Shown piece by piece: positions 1-5,300 of a stretch of DNA of 5,654 bases (positions are counted from its first letter, which is position 1; each line of letters opens with the position of its first letter). A program made the translations under genes and the position numbers. The stretch covers positions 1 to 5,654 of the forward strand of contig SKXG01000261.1 of the NCBI GenBank assembly GCA_007128525.1, in the 5' to 3' direction. The notes under the pieces were generated by a model. That model ran no database searches and had not been told where the DNA came from. It worked only from the letters and a program-made list of their open reading frames with translations. Origin of the DNA: Pseudomonadales bacterium. Its GTDB lineage: Bacteria > Pseudomonadota > Gammaproteobacteria > Pseudomonadales > Azotimanducaceae.

Positions 1-309
1 CGCATCGCGGTCATCGGCCTGGGCTATGGCGACGGTTTGCCGCGGGCGCTGGGCAATGTAGGCGAGGTGGCCTTTGCCGGTCAGCGGGCTCCGATACGGG
101 GCCGCGTGTCGATGGATCTGGTGACCGTGGACATCAGCGACCTGGATCACCCGCCGAAGATCGGCGACTGGATGGAGTTCTTCGGGCCTCAGATTGGCAT
201 TGACGAAGTGGCTGGACTGGTGGGTACTATCAGTTATGAGGTGCTGACCGGTCTGAGCCTGCGACCGGAACGCAGTTACACAGGAGCGCGGCAAGAGAGT
301 GCGGCCTAG
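1..309 (+). CDS. alr: Alanine racemase, C-terminal part (5' end outside window)
   Basis: PLP-dependent enzyme interconverting L- and D-alanine in the cytoplasm, supplying D-alanine for peptidoglycan or feeding D-alanine into catabolism. The visible 102 residues are the C-terminal beta domain. Seen: the GYGDGLPR motif near the window start (family GYADGxPR), whose Tyr (local residue 9) corresponds to the catalytic Tyr of the second half-site; GRVSMD (local 34-39), matching the substrate-binding MD motif; and GTISYEV (local 75-81), matching the conserved GTIxYE segment with a PLP-phosphate-contacting Tyr. The reading frame is open from base 1 to the TAG at 307-309, so the protein is truncated only by the window edge. 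The upstream gene is not visible, so a housekeeping Alr and a catabolic DadX cannot be separated. The nearby alanine dehydrogenase leans towards a catabolic role. Family assignment is secure; the paralogue is not. Confidence 0.95.
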   Translation, partial: RIAVIGLGYGDGLPRALGNVGEVAFAGQRAPIRGRVSMDLVTVDISDLDHPPKIGDWMEFFGPQIGIDEVAGLVGTISYEVLTGLSLRPERSYTGARQESAA

Positions 310-340
310 CGAATTTGTTGGAGTCTGATATCAATCGATC

Positions 341-346
341 GGAGGG
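341..346 (+). promoter_or_regulatory. Ribosome binding site of the SDR gene
   Basis: GGAGGG lies 3 bases before the ATG at 350, slightly closer than ideal; GGAGG pairs well with the 16S rRNA 3' end. It supports the ATG at 350 as start. The 40-bp gap after the racemase stop shows no terminator-like hairpin, consistent with co-transcription. Confidence 0.7.
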
Positions 347-349
347 GAT

Positions 350-1177
350 ATGGCTAACAGTTCAACTGAGGTGAAAGTCAACAAGGATGGAATTCTGGCC
401 GGCAAGGTGGCGGTCATTACCGGTGCAAGCCGCGGCATTGGCGAAGCGTTGGCAAGACGCTATGCGATGGAAGGCGCCAAAGTAGTGGTGTCAGCGCGTA
501 CCGTAGATCCTGACGAGCACGCTTTGCCCGGATCGCTGAACGAAACCGTCAAGCAGATCAAGGCGGCCGGTGGTGAAGCGATGGCGGTCAAAGCGGACCT
601 GTCCAACGCTGAAGACCGGCACAACCTGATCAAGACCACGGAAGCCGAGTATGGTGAGGTCGATATCCTCGTCAACAATGCTGCCGTCACTTTCTTCATT
701 CCGGTTGAGACTTTTCCGGAGAAACGCTTCCGCCTGATGATGGATGTGCAGGTGTGGGCGCCGTTTGAATTGTCGCAGTTGGTGCTGCCGGGGATGAAGG
801 AGCGTCGCAGCGGCTGGATACTGAACATCTCGTCGCATGCCGCGCTGCATCCGCGCAAGGATGCACCCGGCGGTGGCGGTACGGTGTACGGCATGTGCAA
901 GGCGGCGCTGGAACGCTTCACCACCGGCCTTGCGCAGGAAGTGTACAAGTACAACATCGGTGTCAACGTGATCTCACCGGGTCTGGTTGCCACGCCGGGT
1001 GTGATTCACCACAAGCTGATCAACGAGCGCAACAAGGACCGGGTAACGCCGGTGGAGCATATGGCCGAGGCCTGTCTGCGCCTGTGTCATGGTGATCCGC
1101 AGTCGCTGACCGGTCGCATTGACTATGCCGACCAGGTGATTGAAGAGTTCAAACTCAAGCCTGCCGACTTGATCTGA
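350..1177 (+). CDS. Short-chain dehydrogenase/reductase (SDR), substrate unknown
   Basis: Predicted 275-residue cytosolic NAD(P)-dependent oxidoreductase with a Rossmann fold. Seen: the cofactor motif TGASRGIG (24-31), the beta4 motif NNAA (109-112), the ISS strand with probable catalytic Ser162, and YxxxK as Tyr180/Lys184. Arg28 in the glycine motif and Arg50 after beta2 suggest a preference for NADP(H), which is inference. Two oddities: the Ser-to-Tyr spacing is 18 residues rather than the usual 13, owing to a glycine-rich insert (about 171-177), and the place of the structural/catalytic Asn (normally in a VN pair) holds Gln134. The N-terminus is about 15 residues longer than in minimal classical SDRs. 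It sits between alanine racemase and alanine dehydrogenase, and its TGA overlaps the next gene's ribosome binding site, so it is probably in their operon. Neither context nor motifs identify a substrate; an alanine-related role is unproven. Confidence 0.9.
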   Translation: MANSSTEVKVNKDGILAGKVAVITGASRGIGEALARRYAMEGAKVVVSARTVDPDEHALPGSLNETVKQIKAAGGEAMAVKADLSNAEDRHNLIKTTEAEYGEVDILVNNAAVTFFIPVETFPEKRFRLMMDVQVWAPFELSQLVLPGMKERRSGWILNISSHAALHPRKDAPGGGGTVYGMCKAALERFTTGLAQEVYKYNIGVNVISPGLVATPGVIHHKLINERNKDRVTPVEHMAEACLRLCHGDPQSLTGRIDYADQVIEEFKLKPADLI

Positions 1178-1179
1178 GG
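1176..1179 (+). promoter_or_regulatory. Ribosome binding site of ald overlapping the SDR stop
   Basis: GAGG at 1176-1179 shares its first two bases with the SDR stop codon (TGA, 1175-1177) and lies 5 bases before the ATG at 1185. Only 7 bases separate the two genes, so translational coupling is likely. This decides the ald start, which also agrees with the family N-terminus. Confidence 0.6.
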
Positions 1180-1184
1180 CACTG

Positions 1185-2264
1185 ATGCTGATTGGTGTCC
1201 CCGCCGAGATCAAAGCCTGGGAGCGCCGCGTCGGCCTGACGCCGGCCGGCGCAGCGAGCCTGGTGCAGCGGGGCCATCAGGTGCGGGTGCAAGCCGGTGC
1301 CGGACAGAGTGCGGGCTATCCGGATGAGGCCTATGAGGCTGCCGGTGTCGAACTCGTGTCCGGGCCCGAATCTGTATTCGAAGCGGCGCTTGTGGTTAAG
1401 GTCAAGGAGCCGCAGGCGGCAGAGATCGCCCAGCTGCGCTCCGATCAGATCCTGTTTTGCTATCTGCACCTGGCCGGAGACCGCGACCTGACGGCGGCGC
1501 TGCAGGCCAGCGGGGTAACCGGTATTGCCTATGAAACCGTGACGGATGGCGCCGGCAATCTGCCGCTGCTGCGGCCGATGAGCGAGATCGCCGGGCGACT
1601 GGCTGTGCAAATGGGGGCACAGGGTCTGCTCGCCGAACATGGCGGTCGCGGCCTGTTGCTCGGCGGCATGCCGGGCGTTGCGCCAGCCCGTGTGCTGGTG
1701 ATTGGTGCCGGTGTCTCAGGCACTGCCGCAGTAGCAGCGGCGGTTGGTTTTGAAGCCGATGTCTGGGTATTGGACCTGAACATCGAACGGCTGGCTGATC
1801 TGCGCCGCCAGCATGGCGCTGCCGTTGCCACACTGCACAACAGTACCGGCGTGCTCGAACGTGAGCTGGCGCGGGCCGATCTGGTGATTGGCGCCGTGCT
1901 GGTGCCCGGTGCCCGGGCCCCGAAACTGATTACTCGCGAGATGCTCAGCGCCATGCCCCGCGGCGCGGTGCTGGTCGATCTCGCCATTGACCAGGGCGGC
2001 TGCGCCGAGACCAGTCGGCCAACCACCCATGACGATCCGTTCTATCTGGTGGACGACATCGTTCACTACGCTGTGGCGAATGTGCCTGGTGCTGTACCGC
2101 GCACCGCCACCCAGGCGCTATGCAACGCCACCCTGCCATTTGTCCAGGCGCTGGCAGACCACGGCCTGCAGGCGCTGGATGCCAACCCCCACCTGGCGGC
2201 TGGCCTGAACCTGAAAGACGGCGAGATCTGCCATCCGGCCGTGGCTGACGCCATGCGGCGCTGA
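1185..2264 (+). CDS. ald: Alanine dehydrogenase
   Basis: Cytosolic NAD-dependent enzyme that oxidatively deaminates L-alanine to pyruvate and ammonium, reversibly. The 359-residue protein is slightly shorter than the usual ~370. Seen against the Mycobacterium/Phormidium enzymes: Arg15 (in ERRVGLTP) and Lys74 (in KVKEP) for pyruvate binding, His95 (YLHLA) as the catalytic His, and Asp269 (in DLAIDQGGC) as the second catalytic residue. The GGMPGV motif (160-165) leads into the Rossmann glycine motif GAGVSG (174-179), with Asp197 at the end of beta2 expected to bind the NAD ribose and favour NAD over NADP. The related N-terminal domain of transhydrogenase alpha subunit is less likely given the full set of Ald residues and the end at ~360. 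With the racemase upstream it would form a D-alanine to pyruvate route. The stop lies in a 12-bp tandem duplication. Confidence 0.96.
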   Translation: MLIGVPAEIKAWERRVGLTPAGAASLVQRGHQVRVQAGAGQSAGYPDEAYEAAGVELVSGPESVFEAALVVKVKEPQAAEIAQLRSDQILFCYLHLAGDRDLTAALQASGVTGIAYETVTDGAGNLPLLRPMSEIAGRLAVQMGAQGLLAEHGGRGLLLGGMPGVAPARVLVIGAGVSGTAAVAAAVGFEADVWVLDLNIERLADLRRQHGAAVATLHNSTGVLERELARADLVIGAVLVPGARAPKLITREMLSAMPRGAVLVDLAIDQGGCAETSRPTTHDDPFYLVDDIVHYAVANVPGAVPRTATQALCNATLPFVQALADHGLQALDANPHLAAGLNLKDGEICHPAVADAMRR

Positions 2265-2276
2265 ATGCGGCGCTGA
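2253..2276 (+). repeat. 12-bp perfect tandem duplication at the ald stop
   Basis: ATGCGGCGCTGA occurs at 2253-2264 and again at 2265-2276. The first copy encodes the last codons of ald (Met-Arg-Arg-stop); the second repeats them immediately after the stop. It looks like a small slippage duplication that is neutral to the protein. Confidence 0.9.
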
Positions 2277-2290
2277 GCCGGCAGCGGCTC
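2275..2290 (+). terminator. Weak hairpin after ald
   Basis: GAGCCG (2275-2280) and CGGCTC (2285-2290) form a perfect 6-bp GC-rich stem with a GCAG tetraloop, 10 bases after the ald stop. No T-run follows, so it is not a classical intrinsic terminator; it could be a weak or Rho-assisted end or an mRNA-stabilising stem. Confidence 0.35.
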
Positions 2291-2301
2291 GCCGCCAGTG
2301 G

Positions 2302-2330
2302 TCGCAAGGGGGCGCTGACCTGGGTATAAT
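2302..2330 (+). promoter_or_regulatory. Probable sigma-70 promoter of the cytochrome c5 gene
   Basis: A perfect -10 hexamer TATAAT lies at 2325-2330. At 17-bp spacing the -35 position (2302-2307) reads TCGCAA, only 3 of 6 matches to TTGACA, so the promoter rests mainly on the -10. The predicted transcription start is near 2337, giving a leader of about 90 nt before the cytochrome TTG start. Such an AT box is rare in this GC-rich sequence. Confidence 0.6.
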
Positions 2331-2375
2331 CGCCGGCCATTTGGTTCTCGCGCATACCTCTTAGCCGCGCGACCT

Positions 2376-2395
2376 GCGCCGGCGGCAGCCGGTGC
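2376..2395 (+). other. Leader hairpin upstream of cytochrome c5
   Basis: GCGCCGGC (2376-2383) pairs with GCCGGTGC (2388-2395) through a GGCA loop: eight pairs, one of them G-T. It lies within the predicted 5' leader, ending 19 bases before the ribosome binding site. No T-run follows, so mRNA stabilisation is as likely as attenuation. Confidence 0.45.
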
Positions 2396-2414
2396 TATTG
2401 CTGTTCTACTGCAT

Positions 2415-2419
2415 GGGAG
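2415..2419 (+). promoter_or_regulatory. Ribosome binding site deciding a TTG start
   Basis: GGGAG lies 7 bases before TTG at 2427. No in-frame ATG begins a product with a signal peptide, so this site fixes the unusual start. An out-of-frame ATG at 2413 overlaps the site and opens a 5-codon frame (MGVRS) ending in a TGA (2428-2430) that overlaps the TTG. Confidence 0.6.
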
Positions 2420-2426
2420 TACGGTC

Positions 2427-2858
2427 TTGAACAAGCTGTTTGCCGCAGTCGCTACCCTCGTGGTGCTGTCTTTTGTGGTTGGATCGGCCGAGGCCCGCCG
2501 CGTACCGCCGGGCACGGATGCCGATATTGCCGAACGCATTCGCCCCCACGGTCAGGTTTGCCTGGTCGGTGAAGAGTGCGGTGAAGGTGTCATGGCGCCG
2601 ATGGCAGCCGGGGAGCCGCGCAGTGGGCAGCAGATCTATGATCGGTTTTGCGCGGCCTGCCACACCACGGGTGCTGCTGGCGCGCCGGTGACCGGGCGGG
2701 CCGATGATTGGGATGCGCGTCTCGATCAGGGCATGGATACCTTGTGGGATCACACCCTGAACGGTATCGGCGCCATGCCGCCCAAGGGCACCTGCATGGA
2801 CTGCAGCGATGAAGAACTGCAGGCTTCCCTGGACTACATGCTCGACGCCCTGGACTGA
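2427..2858 (+). CDS. cycB: Cytochrome c5 family periplasmic monohaem c-type cytochrome
   Basis: Small electron carrier of the periplasm, probably linking the cytochrome bc1 complex or other donors with terminal oxidases. The 143-residue precursor starts at TTG and has a typical Sec signal: MNKL, a hydrophobic stretch (about 5-19), and an AEA cleavage site after residue 23. The mature part begins with the c5-type extension (IAERIRPHGQVCLVGEEC, about 34-51, with Cys45 and Cys51). The single haem site CAACH (75-79) and the distal ligand Met117 in GAMPPKG follow. Cys123 and Cys126 in CMDC match the extra cysteine pair typical of c5, which may form a disulfide. The gene has its own promoter and a strong hairpin after it, so it is probably monocistronic. 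The gene symbol follows Pseudomonas usage; the redox partners are inferred. Confidence 0.93.
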   Translation: MNKLFAAVATLVVLSFVVGSAEARRVPPGTDADIAERIRPHGQVCLVGEECGEGVMAPMAAGEPRSGQQIYDRFCAACHTTGAAGAPVTGRADDWDARLDQGMDTLWDHTLNGIGAMPPKGTCMDCSDEELQASLDYMLDALD

Positions 2859-2888
2859 TCGCACCGTCTTACCTGTCTGATGACCACG

Positions 2889-2913
2889 CTGAGCCGGCCT
2901 GAAGCCGGCTCAG
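2889..2913. terminator. Bidirectional hairpin between convergent cytochrome and comM genes
   Basis: CTGAGCCGGC (2889-2898) and GCCGGCTCAG (2904-2913) form a perfect 10-bp stem with a 5-nt loop. On the plus strand it is followed by TTGT only, a poor T-tract, and the minus strand also lacks a run of T, yet the strength and position 30 bases after the cytochrome stop fit a shared transcription end. The stop codon of comM (complement of 2910-2912) lies inside the stem. Confidence 0.7.
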
Positions 2914-4478
2914 TTGTCGGCCAGCCAGCTGCGGCTGCGGAAACCGAAGGCTTCCAGCAGCGCTTCCCGCTCCACCCGCGCATGCCCGGCCAGATCGGCA
3001 ATGGTCCGCGCGACCCGCAATAAACGATGACAGGCCCGTGCCGACAGGCCGTGCTGTTCCGCCAGCGCCTCCAGCAGTTTCTGATCAGCGTCGCTGAGCC
3101 CGCAGGCATCCAGCAGCGCAGCGCCCTGCAGACTGCGGTTGGCGCCGCCGGACCTGGCCAGCTGCCTCTCCCGTGCCCCTACAACCAGCGCTCGCGCCGC
3201 TGCCGAGTCCATCTCATCCGTCTGACGAGCGAGTAATGTCGCACCCGGCAACGGCCGGACCAGCACCTGCACATCAATGCGATCAAGCAGAGGTGCCGAG
3301 AGTCGGGTCTGATACTGGCGCCGCTGCGCCGGTGTGCACTGACAATCGTGGCCGCTACAGCCTCGCCCGACTGGGCACGGGTTCATGGCACCAATGAGCT
3401 GAAACTGCGCCGGATATCGCACGCGCGTACGGGCGCGGGCCAGTACCACCTCACCCGACTCCAGCGGCTGGCGCAGCGCTTCAAGTACTGGCCGCTGAAA
3501 CTCTGCCATTTCGTCGAGAAACAGCACGCCCTGGTGGGCCAAAGACAGCTCGCCGGGGTGTGGCACTGGCGAACCACCGCCAATCAATGCAGCAACCGAA
3601 GCGCTGTGGTGCGGATCGCGAAACGGCCGGCTCAGGGCGTCTGCACTGGCCGGCAGTGCATTCTGCAGGCCGGCAACCGAGTGCACCTGCAACACCTGCA
3701 GCGCTTCACCACGAGTTAGCGGCGGCAGCAGGCCCGGCAGGCAGCGGGCCAGCAACGTCTTGCCGGCACCGGGTGGGCCGATCAACAGCAGGTTGTGGCC
3801 CCCGGCCGCCGCAATCAGCAGCGCACGCTTGGCCAGCGCCTGGCCCCGAACATCTGCCAGATTCGCGGGCCCCGACGGGGCATGGCTGGCGCCGGCATCG
3901 ACCCTCTCACCGGGCTGTTGGTCTGCGCAATCCGCCAACCCGGCCACCGGCGTGCCTGACGCCAGCTGCTGCACCCGCGTGCAGGCCTGGCGCAAATGCG
4001 CCACCGGCACCAGGTCTGCGGCGCCGAGCAGACGCAGCTCACCGCGATTGCCGGCTGGCACCATTAACGCCCGGTCCGCGCGCTGTGCCGCCAGCGCGGC
4101 ATTCAATGCGCCGGGTACTGGACGCACCTCGCCGAACAACCCCAGTTCACCGATCACTTCGAGCCCGGCCACGCCTTCAGCGGGCAGTTGACCGCTCGCG
4201 CTCAACAATGACAGCGCAATGGCCAGGTCGAAGCGTCCACCTGCCTTGGGCAGGTCCGCCGGCGCCAGATTGACCGTAATCCGGCCTCCCGGAAACTGCA
4301 GCCCACAGGTTTCGATCGCGCTCTGAACCCGATCCCGCGCTTCCCGAACCGCAGTTTCCGGCAGGCCAACCACGGAAAACCGCGGCAAGCCCGCGCCAAT
4401 GTGCGTCTCGACCGACACGGCCGGCGCCTCAAGGCCGAACTGCCCCCGGCTCATTACCAGCGCACAGTCTGCCGACAT
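2910..4478 (-). CDS. comM: ComM/YifB family Mg-chelatase-like AAA+ ATPase
   Basis: Hexameric AAA+ helicase which, in naturally transformable gammaproteobacteria, drives branch migration of incoming single-stranded DNA during transformation and recombination in the cytoplasm; many non-competent bacteria also carry it. The 522 residues have family-typical length (~500-510) and order: an N-terminal ChlI-like domain (about 1-160; EAPAVSVE, GLPETAVRE, VNLAPADLPK), a central Mg-chelatase AAA+ core with DVRGQ (209-213), Walker A GPPGAGKT (234-241), the FRDPHHSAS motif (about 286-294) and Walker B VLFLDE (318-323), then a C-terminal lid ending in the AxRxxHRLLRVARTIADL helix. Cys368, Cys374, Cys379 and Cys381 match the cysteine cluster seen in many homologues, possibly metal-binding. 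The start at 4478 is about two residues longer than usual and has a weak ribosome binding site; the Met at residue 9 would remove the first strand. Its start is 17 bases after ubiK, so an operon is likely. Confidence 0.96.
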   Translation of the reverse strand: MSADCALVMSRGQFGLEAPAVSVETHIGAGLPRFSVVGLPETAVREARDRVQSAIETCGLQFPGGRITVNLAPADLPKAGGRFDLAIALSLLSASGQLPAEGVAGLEVIGELGLFGEVRPVPGALNAALAAQRADRALMVPAGNRGELRLLGAADLVPVAHLRQACTRVQQLASGTPVAGLADCADQQPGERVDAGASHAPSGPANLADVRGQALAKRALLIAAAGGHNLLLIGPPGAGKTLLARCLPGLLPPLTRGEALQVLQVHSVAGLQNALPASADALSRPFRDPHHSASVAALIGGGSPVPHPGELSLAHQGVLFLDEMAEFQRPVLEALRQPLESGEVVLARARTRVRYPAQFQLIGAMNPCPVGRGCSGHDCQCTPAQRRQYQTRLSAPLLDRIDVQVLVRPLPGATLLARQTDEMDSAAARALVVGARERQLARSGGANRSLQGAALLDACGLSDADQKLLEALAEQHGLSARACHRLLRVARTIADLAGHARVEREALLEAFGFRSRSWLADN

Positions 4479-4495
4479 GTCCCGGCCGGTAAGTC

Positions 4496-4780
4496 TCAGC
4501 GGTTGTCGTCGCCGGCCGGTGGTGCCGGCCGTGCATCCGGGCCGCCCTCAAGCGCGACGATGCGCGCCTGCAACTCAGCCAGGCGCTGCTCCAGACGCTC
4601 GATCTGCTCGAGCTGGCGTTGAAACTCCGAGCGCGGCACCAACTGAAACTGCGTCAGCAGGCTGTCCACCACCGGCTTTAACTGCGCCTCGATGTCCCGT
4701 GGCAGATCGTTCGGCAGCACCGCATCAAGCTTCTCTCGCAGTCGGTGCACAAAGTCCTCAATCATCGACGCTTCTGACAT
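4496..4780 (-). CDS. ubiK: UbiK (YqiC) accessory factor of ubiquinone biosynthesis
   Basis: Small BMFP/YqiC family protein of 94 residues. In E. coli and Salmonella UbiK partners UbiJ and supports aerobic ubiquinone biosynthesis as part of, or beside, the soluble Ubi complex, and it binds lipids. Seen: an amphipathic N-terminal helix (about 6-20, IEDFVHRLREKL), the middle signature with LP..LPRDIEAQLKPVV and FQLVPRSEF (about 45-53), and a strongly predicted coiled coil (about 54-79; heptad leucines in RQLEQIERLEQRL and following) that mediates trimer formation in relatives. The tail is Pro/Asp-rich and probably disordered. A strong ribosome binding site selects the ATG at 4780 over the internal Met at residue 6. 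It is the first gene of a probable ubiK-comM unit. Function is from the family; sequence divergence is normal for this poorly conserved protein. Confidence 0.92.
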   Translation of the reverse strand: MSEASMIEDFVHRLREKLDAVLPNDLPRDIEAQLKPVVDSLLTQFQLVPRSEFQRQLEQIERLEQRLAELQARIVALEGGPDARPAPPAGDDNR

Positions 4781-4785
4781 CCCTT

Positions 4786-4791
4786 CCTCCT
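4786..4791 (-). promoter_or_regulatory. ubiK: Strong ribosome binding site of ubiK
   Basis: On the minus strand AGGAGG, a full match to the Shine-Dalgarno consensus, ends 5 bases before the ATG at 4780. It clearly fixes the ubiK start and contrasts with the weak site of comM just downstream. Confidence 0.85.
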
Positions 4792-4800
4792 GGATCTCTT

Positions 4801-4824
4801 ATGCAGCAATGCAGCAATGCAGCA
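4801..4824 (-). repeat. Three 8-bp tandem repeats in front of ubiK
   Basis: Plus-strand unit ATGCAGCA occurs three times without error (4801-4808, 4809-4816, 4817-4824), followed by a decayed copy ATGCTGCC. It begins 21 bases upstream of the ubiK start codon, in the expected 5' leader or core promoter. No obvious -10 box is visible in it. Confidence 0.9.
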
Positions 4825-4825
4825 A

Positions 4826-4859
4826 TGCTGCCCATGCCTGCTGCCCATGATGGGCTGCA
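4826..4859. repeat. 11-bp direct repeat and 21-bp near-palindrome upstream of ubiK
   Basis: TGCTGCCCATG occurs at 4826-4836 and 4839-4849 (period 13). The second copy is the left arm of an imperfect palindrome, 4839-4859, centred on G4849: nine of ten pairs match, with a perfect 13-bp core GCCCATGATGGGC. It could be a dimeric regulator site or a cruciform/hairpin; no known operator consensus was recognised. Confidence 0.7.
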
Positions 4860-4963
4860 CCAGCTTGCCATGGTACCGGCAAACGCTGGTGCGGCCGAAC
4901 GACAGGCGCCGCCACCCCTGTGCGCACGACGCCGGCCCGGCTGAGCGATTTCGGCCCGTCTGA

Positions 4964-5002
4964 GCGCACCAAAACAGGGCGAGGCTGGTGATGTTGGTGC
5001 GC
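4964..5002 (+). promoter_or_regulatory. Candidate NtrC enhancer: 39-bp hyphenated dyad
   Basis: GCGCACCAA (4964-4972) and TTGGTGCGC (4994-5002) are perfect 9-bp inverted arms separated by 21 bases. Each arm contains GCACC or GGTGC, the core half-site of NtrC (GlnG) enhancers such as those at E. coli glnA. The left arm extends to GCACCAAAACAGGGC (4966-4980), a 15-bp dyad with a degenerate right half. Arms lie about -145 and -115 from the predicted sigma-54 start, close to the -140 and -108 layout at glnA. The arm spacing differs from a single standard site, so they would be two sites, the second having only one good half. Confidence 0.5.
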
Positions 5003-5085
5003 ATCCAGGACAGTGCAGACCTGTCCGACGCCCTCGCTGCCTTCGAACAGGCCCCCTAACTTAAGAAAAACAAGCACTTATTGAC

Positions 5086-5102
5086 TTGGCACAGATTCTG
5101 CT
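5086..5102 (+). promoter_or_regulatory. Sigma-54 (RpoN) promoter for glnK
   Basis: TTGGCACAGATTCTGCT matches the consensus TTGGCAC-N5-TTGCW at all but one defined base. The invariant GG (5088-5089, -24 element) and GC (5100-5101, -12 element) are separated by exactly 10 bases, as RpoN requires. The transcription start is predicted near 5113. Control by RpoN and the nitrogen regulator NtrC is expected for a glnK(-amtB) operon, and the dyad upstream supports it. Confidence 0.85.
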
Positions 5103-5300
5103 CTTCCAGGCCTGTCTGCTGCCGGGTATGCGAGCGCCGTTCGTGGTCCGCGCCTTCAGCGATCGGTTGGGTAGCACCAGCCAGGCAATCCATCTCATGT
5201 CGCCCAAGGGGGAACACAAGATGCGTAATGCGGGAATGACCTTCAGGAGTAAAGCGGCTGCGGCCGCGGCGGTCCGGGGTCTGTGTCGAAACGCCGGTAA

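Noticed and set aside
310..349. Separate promoter for the SDR gene
   Set aside because: TTGTTG and GATATCAAT-like strings occur but no pair of -35 and -10 boxes has acceptable match and spacing; co-transcription with the racemase is simpler.
460..993. A 177-codon minus-strand frame across the SDR gene
   Set aside because: It is antisense to an intact SDR with all key motifs and has no recognisable domain or ribosome binding site; typical of GC-rich shadow frames.
3560..4273. A 237-codon plus-strand open frame opposite comM
   Set aside because: Its product is rich in Pro, Ala and Arg with no family features, and it lies wholly antisense to comM, whose frame has complete domains and motifs.
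4801..4859. CRISPR array
   Set aside because: The units are 8 and 11 bp without spacers of uniform length; this is a simple tandem repeat with a nearby palindrome.
4399..4944. A 181-codon plus-strand frame spanning the comM start, ubiK and the repeats
   Set aside because: Low-complexity composition, antisense to two supported genes, and it runs through the tandem repeats; no family resemblance.
4799..5077. Minus-strand frames of 80-92 codons upstream of ubiK
   Set aside because: They translate the tandem repeats into Cys/Ala/His-rich sequence, show no domain, and cross the NtrC-like dyad; a regulatory region explains the stretch better.
5081..5110. Sigma-70 promoter starting with TTGACT at 5081
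   Set aside because: No -10-like hexamer lies 16-18 bp downstream; the same bases fit a sigma-54 promoter with exact spacing.
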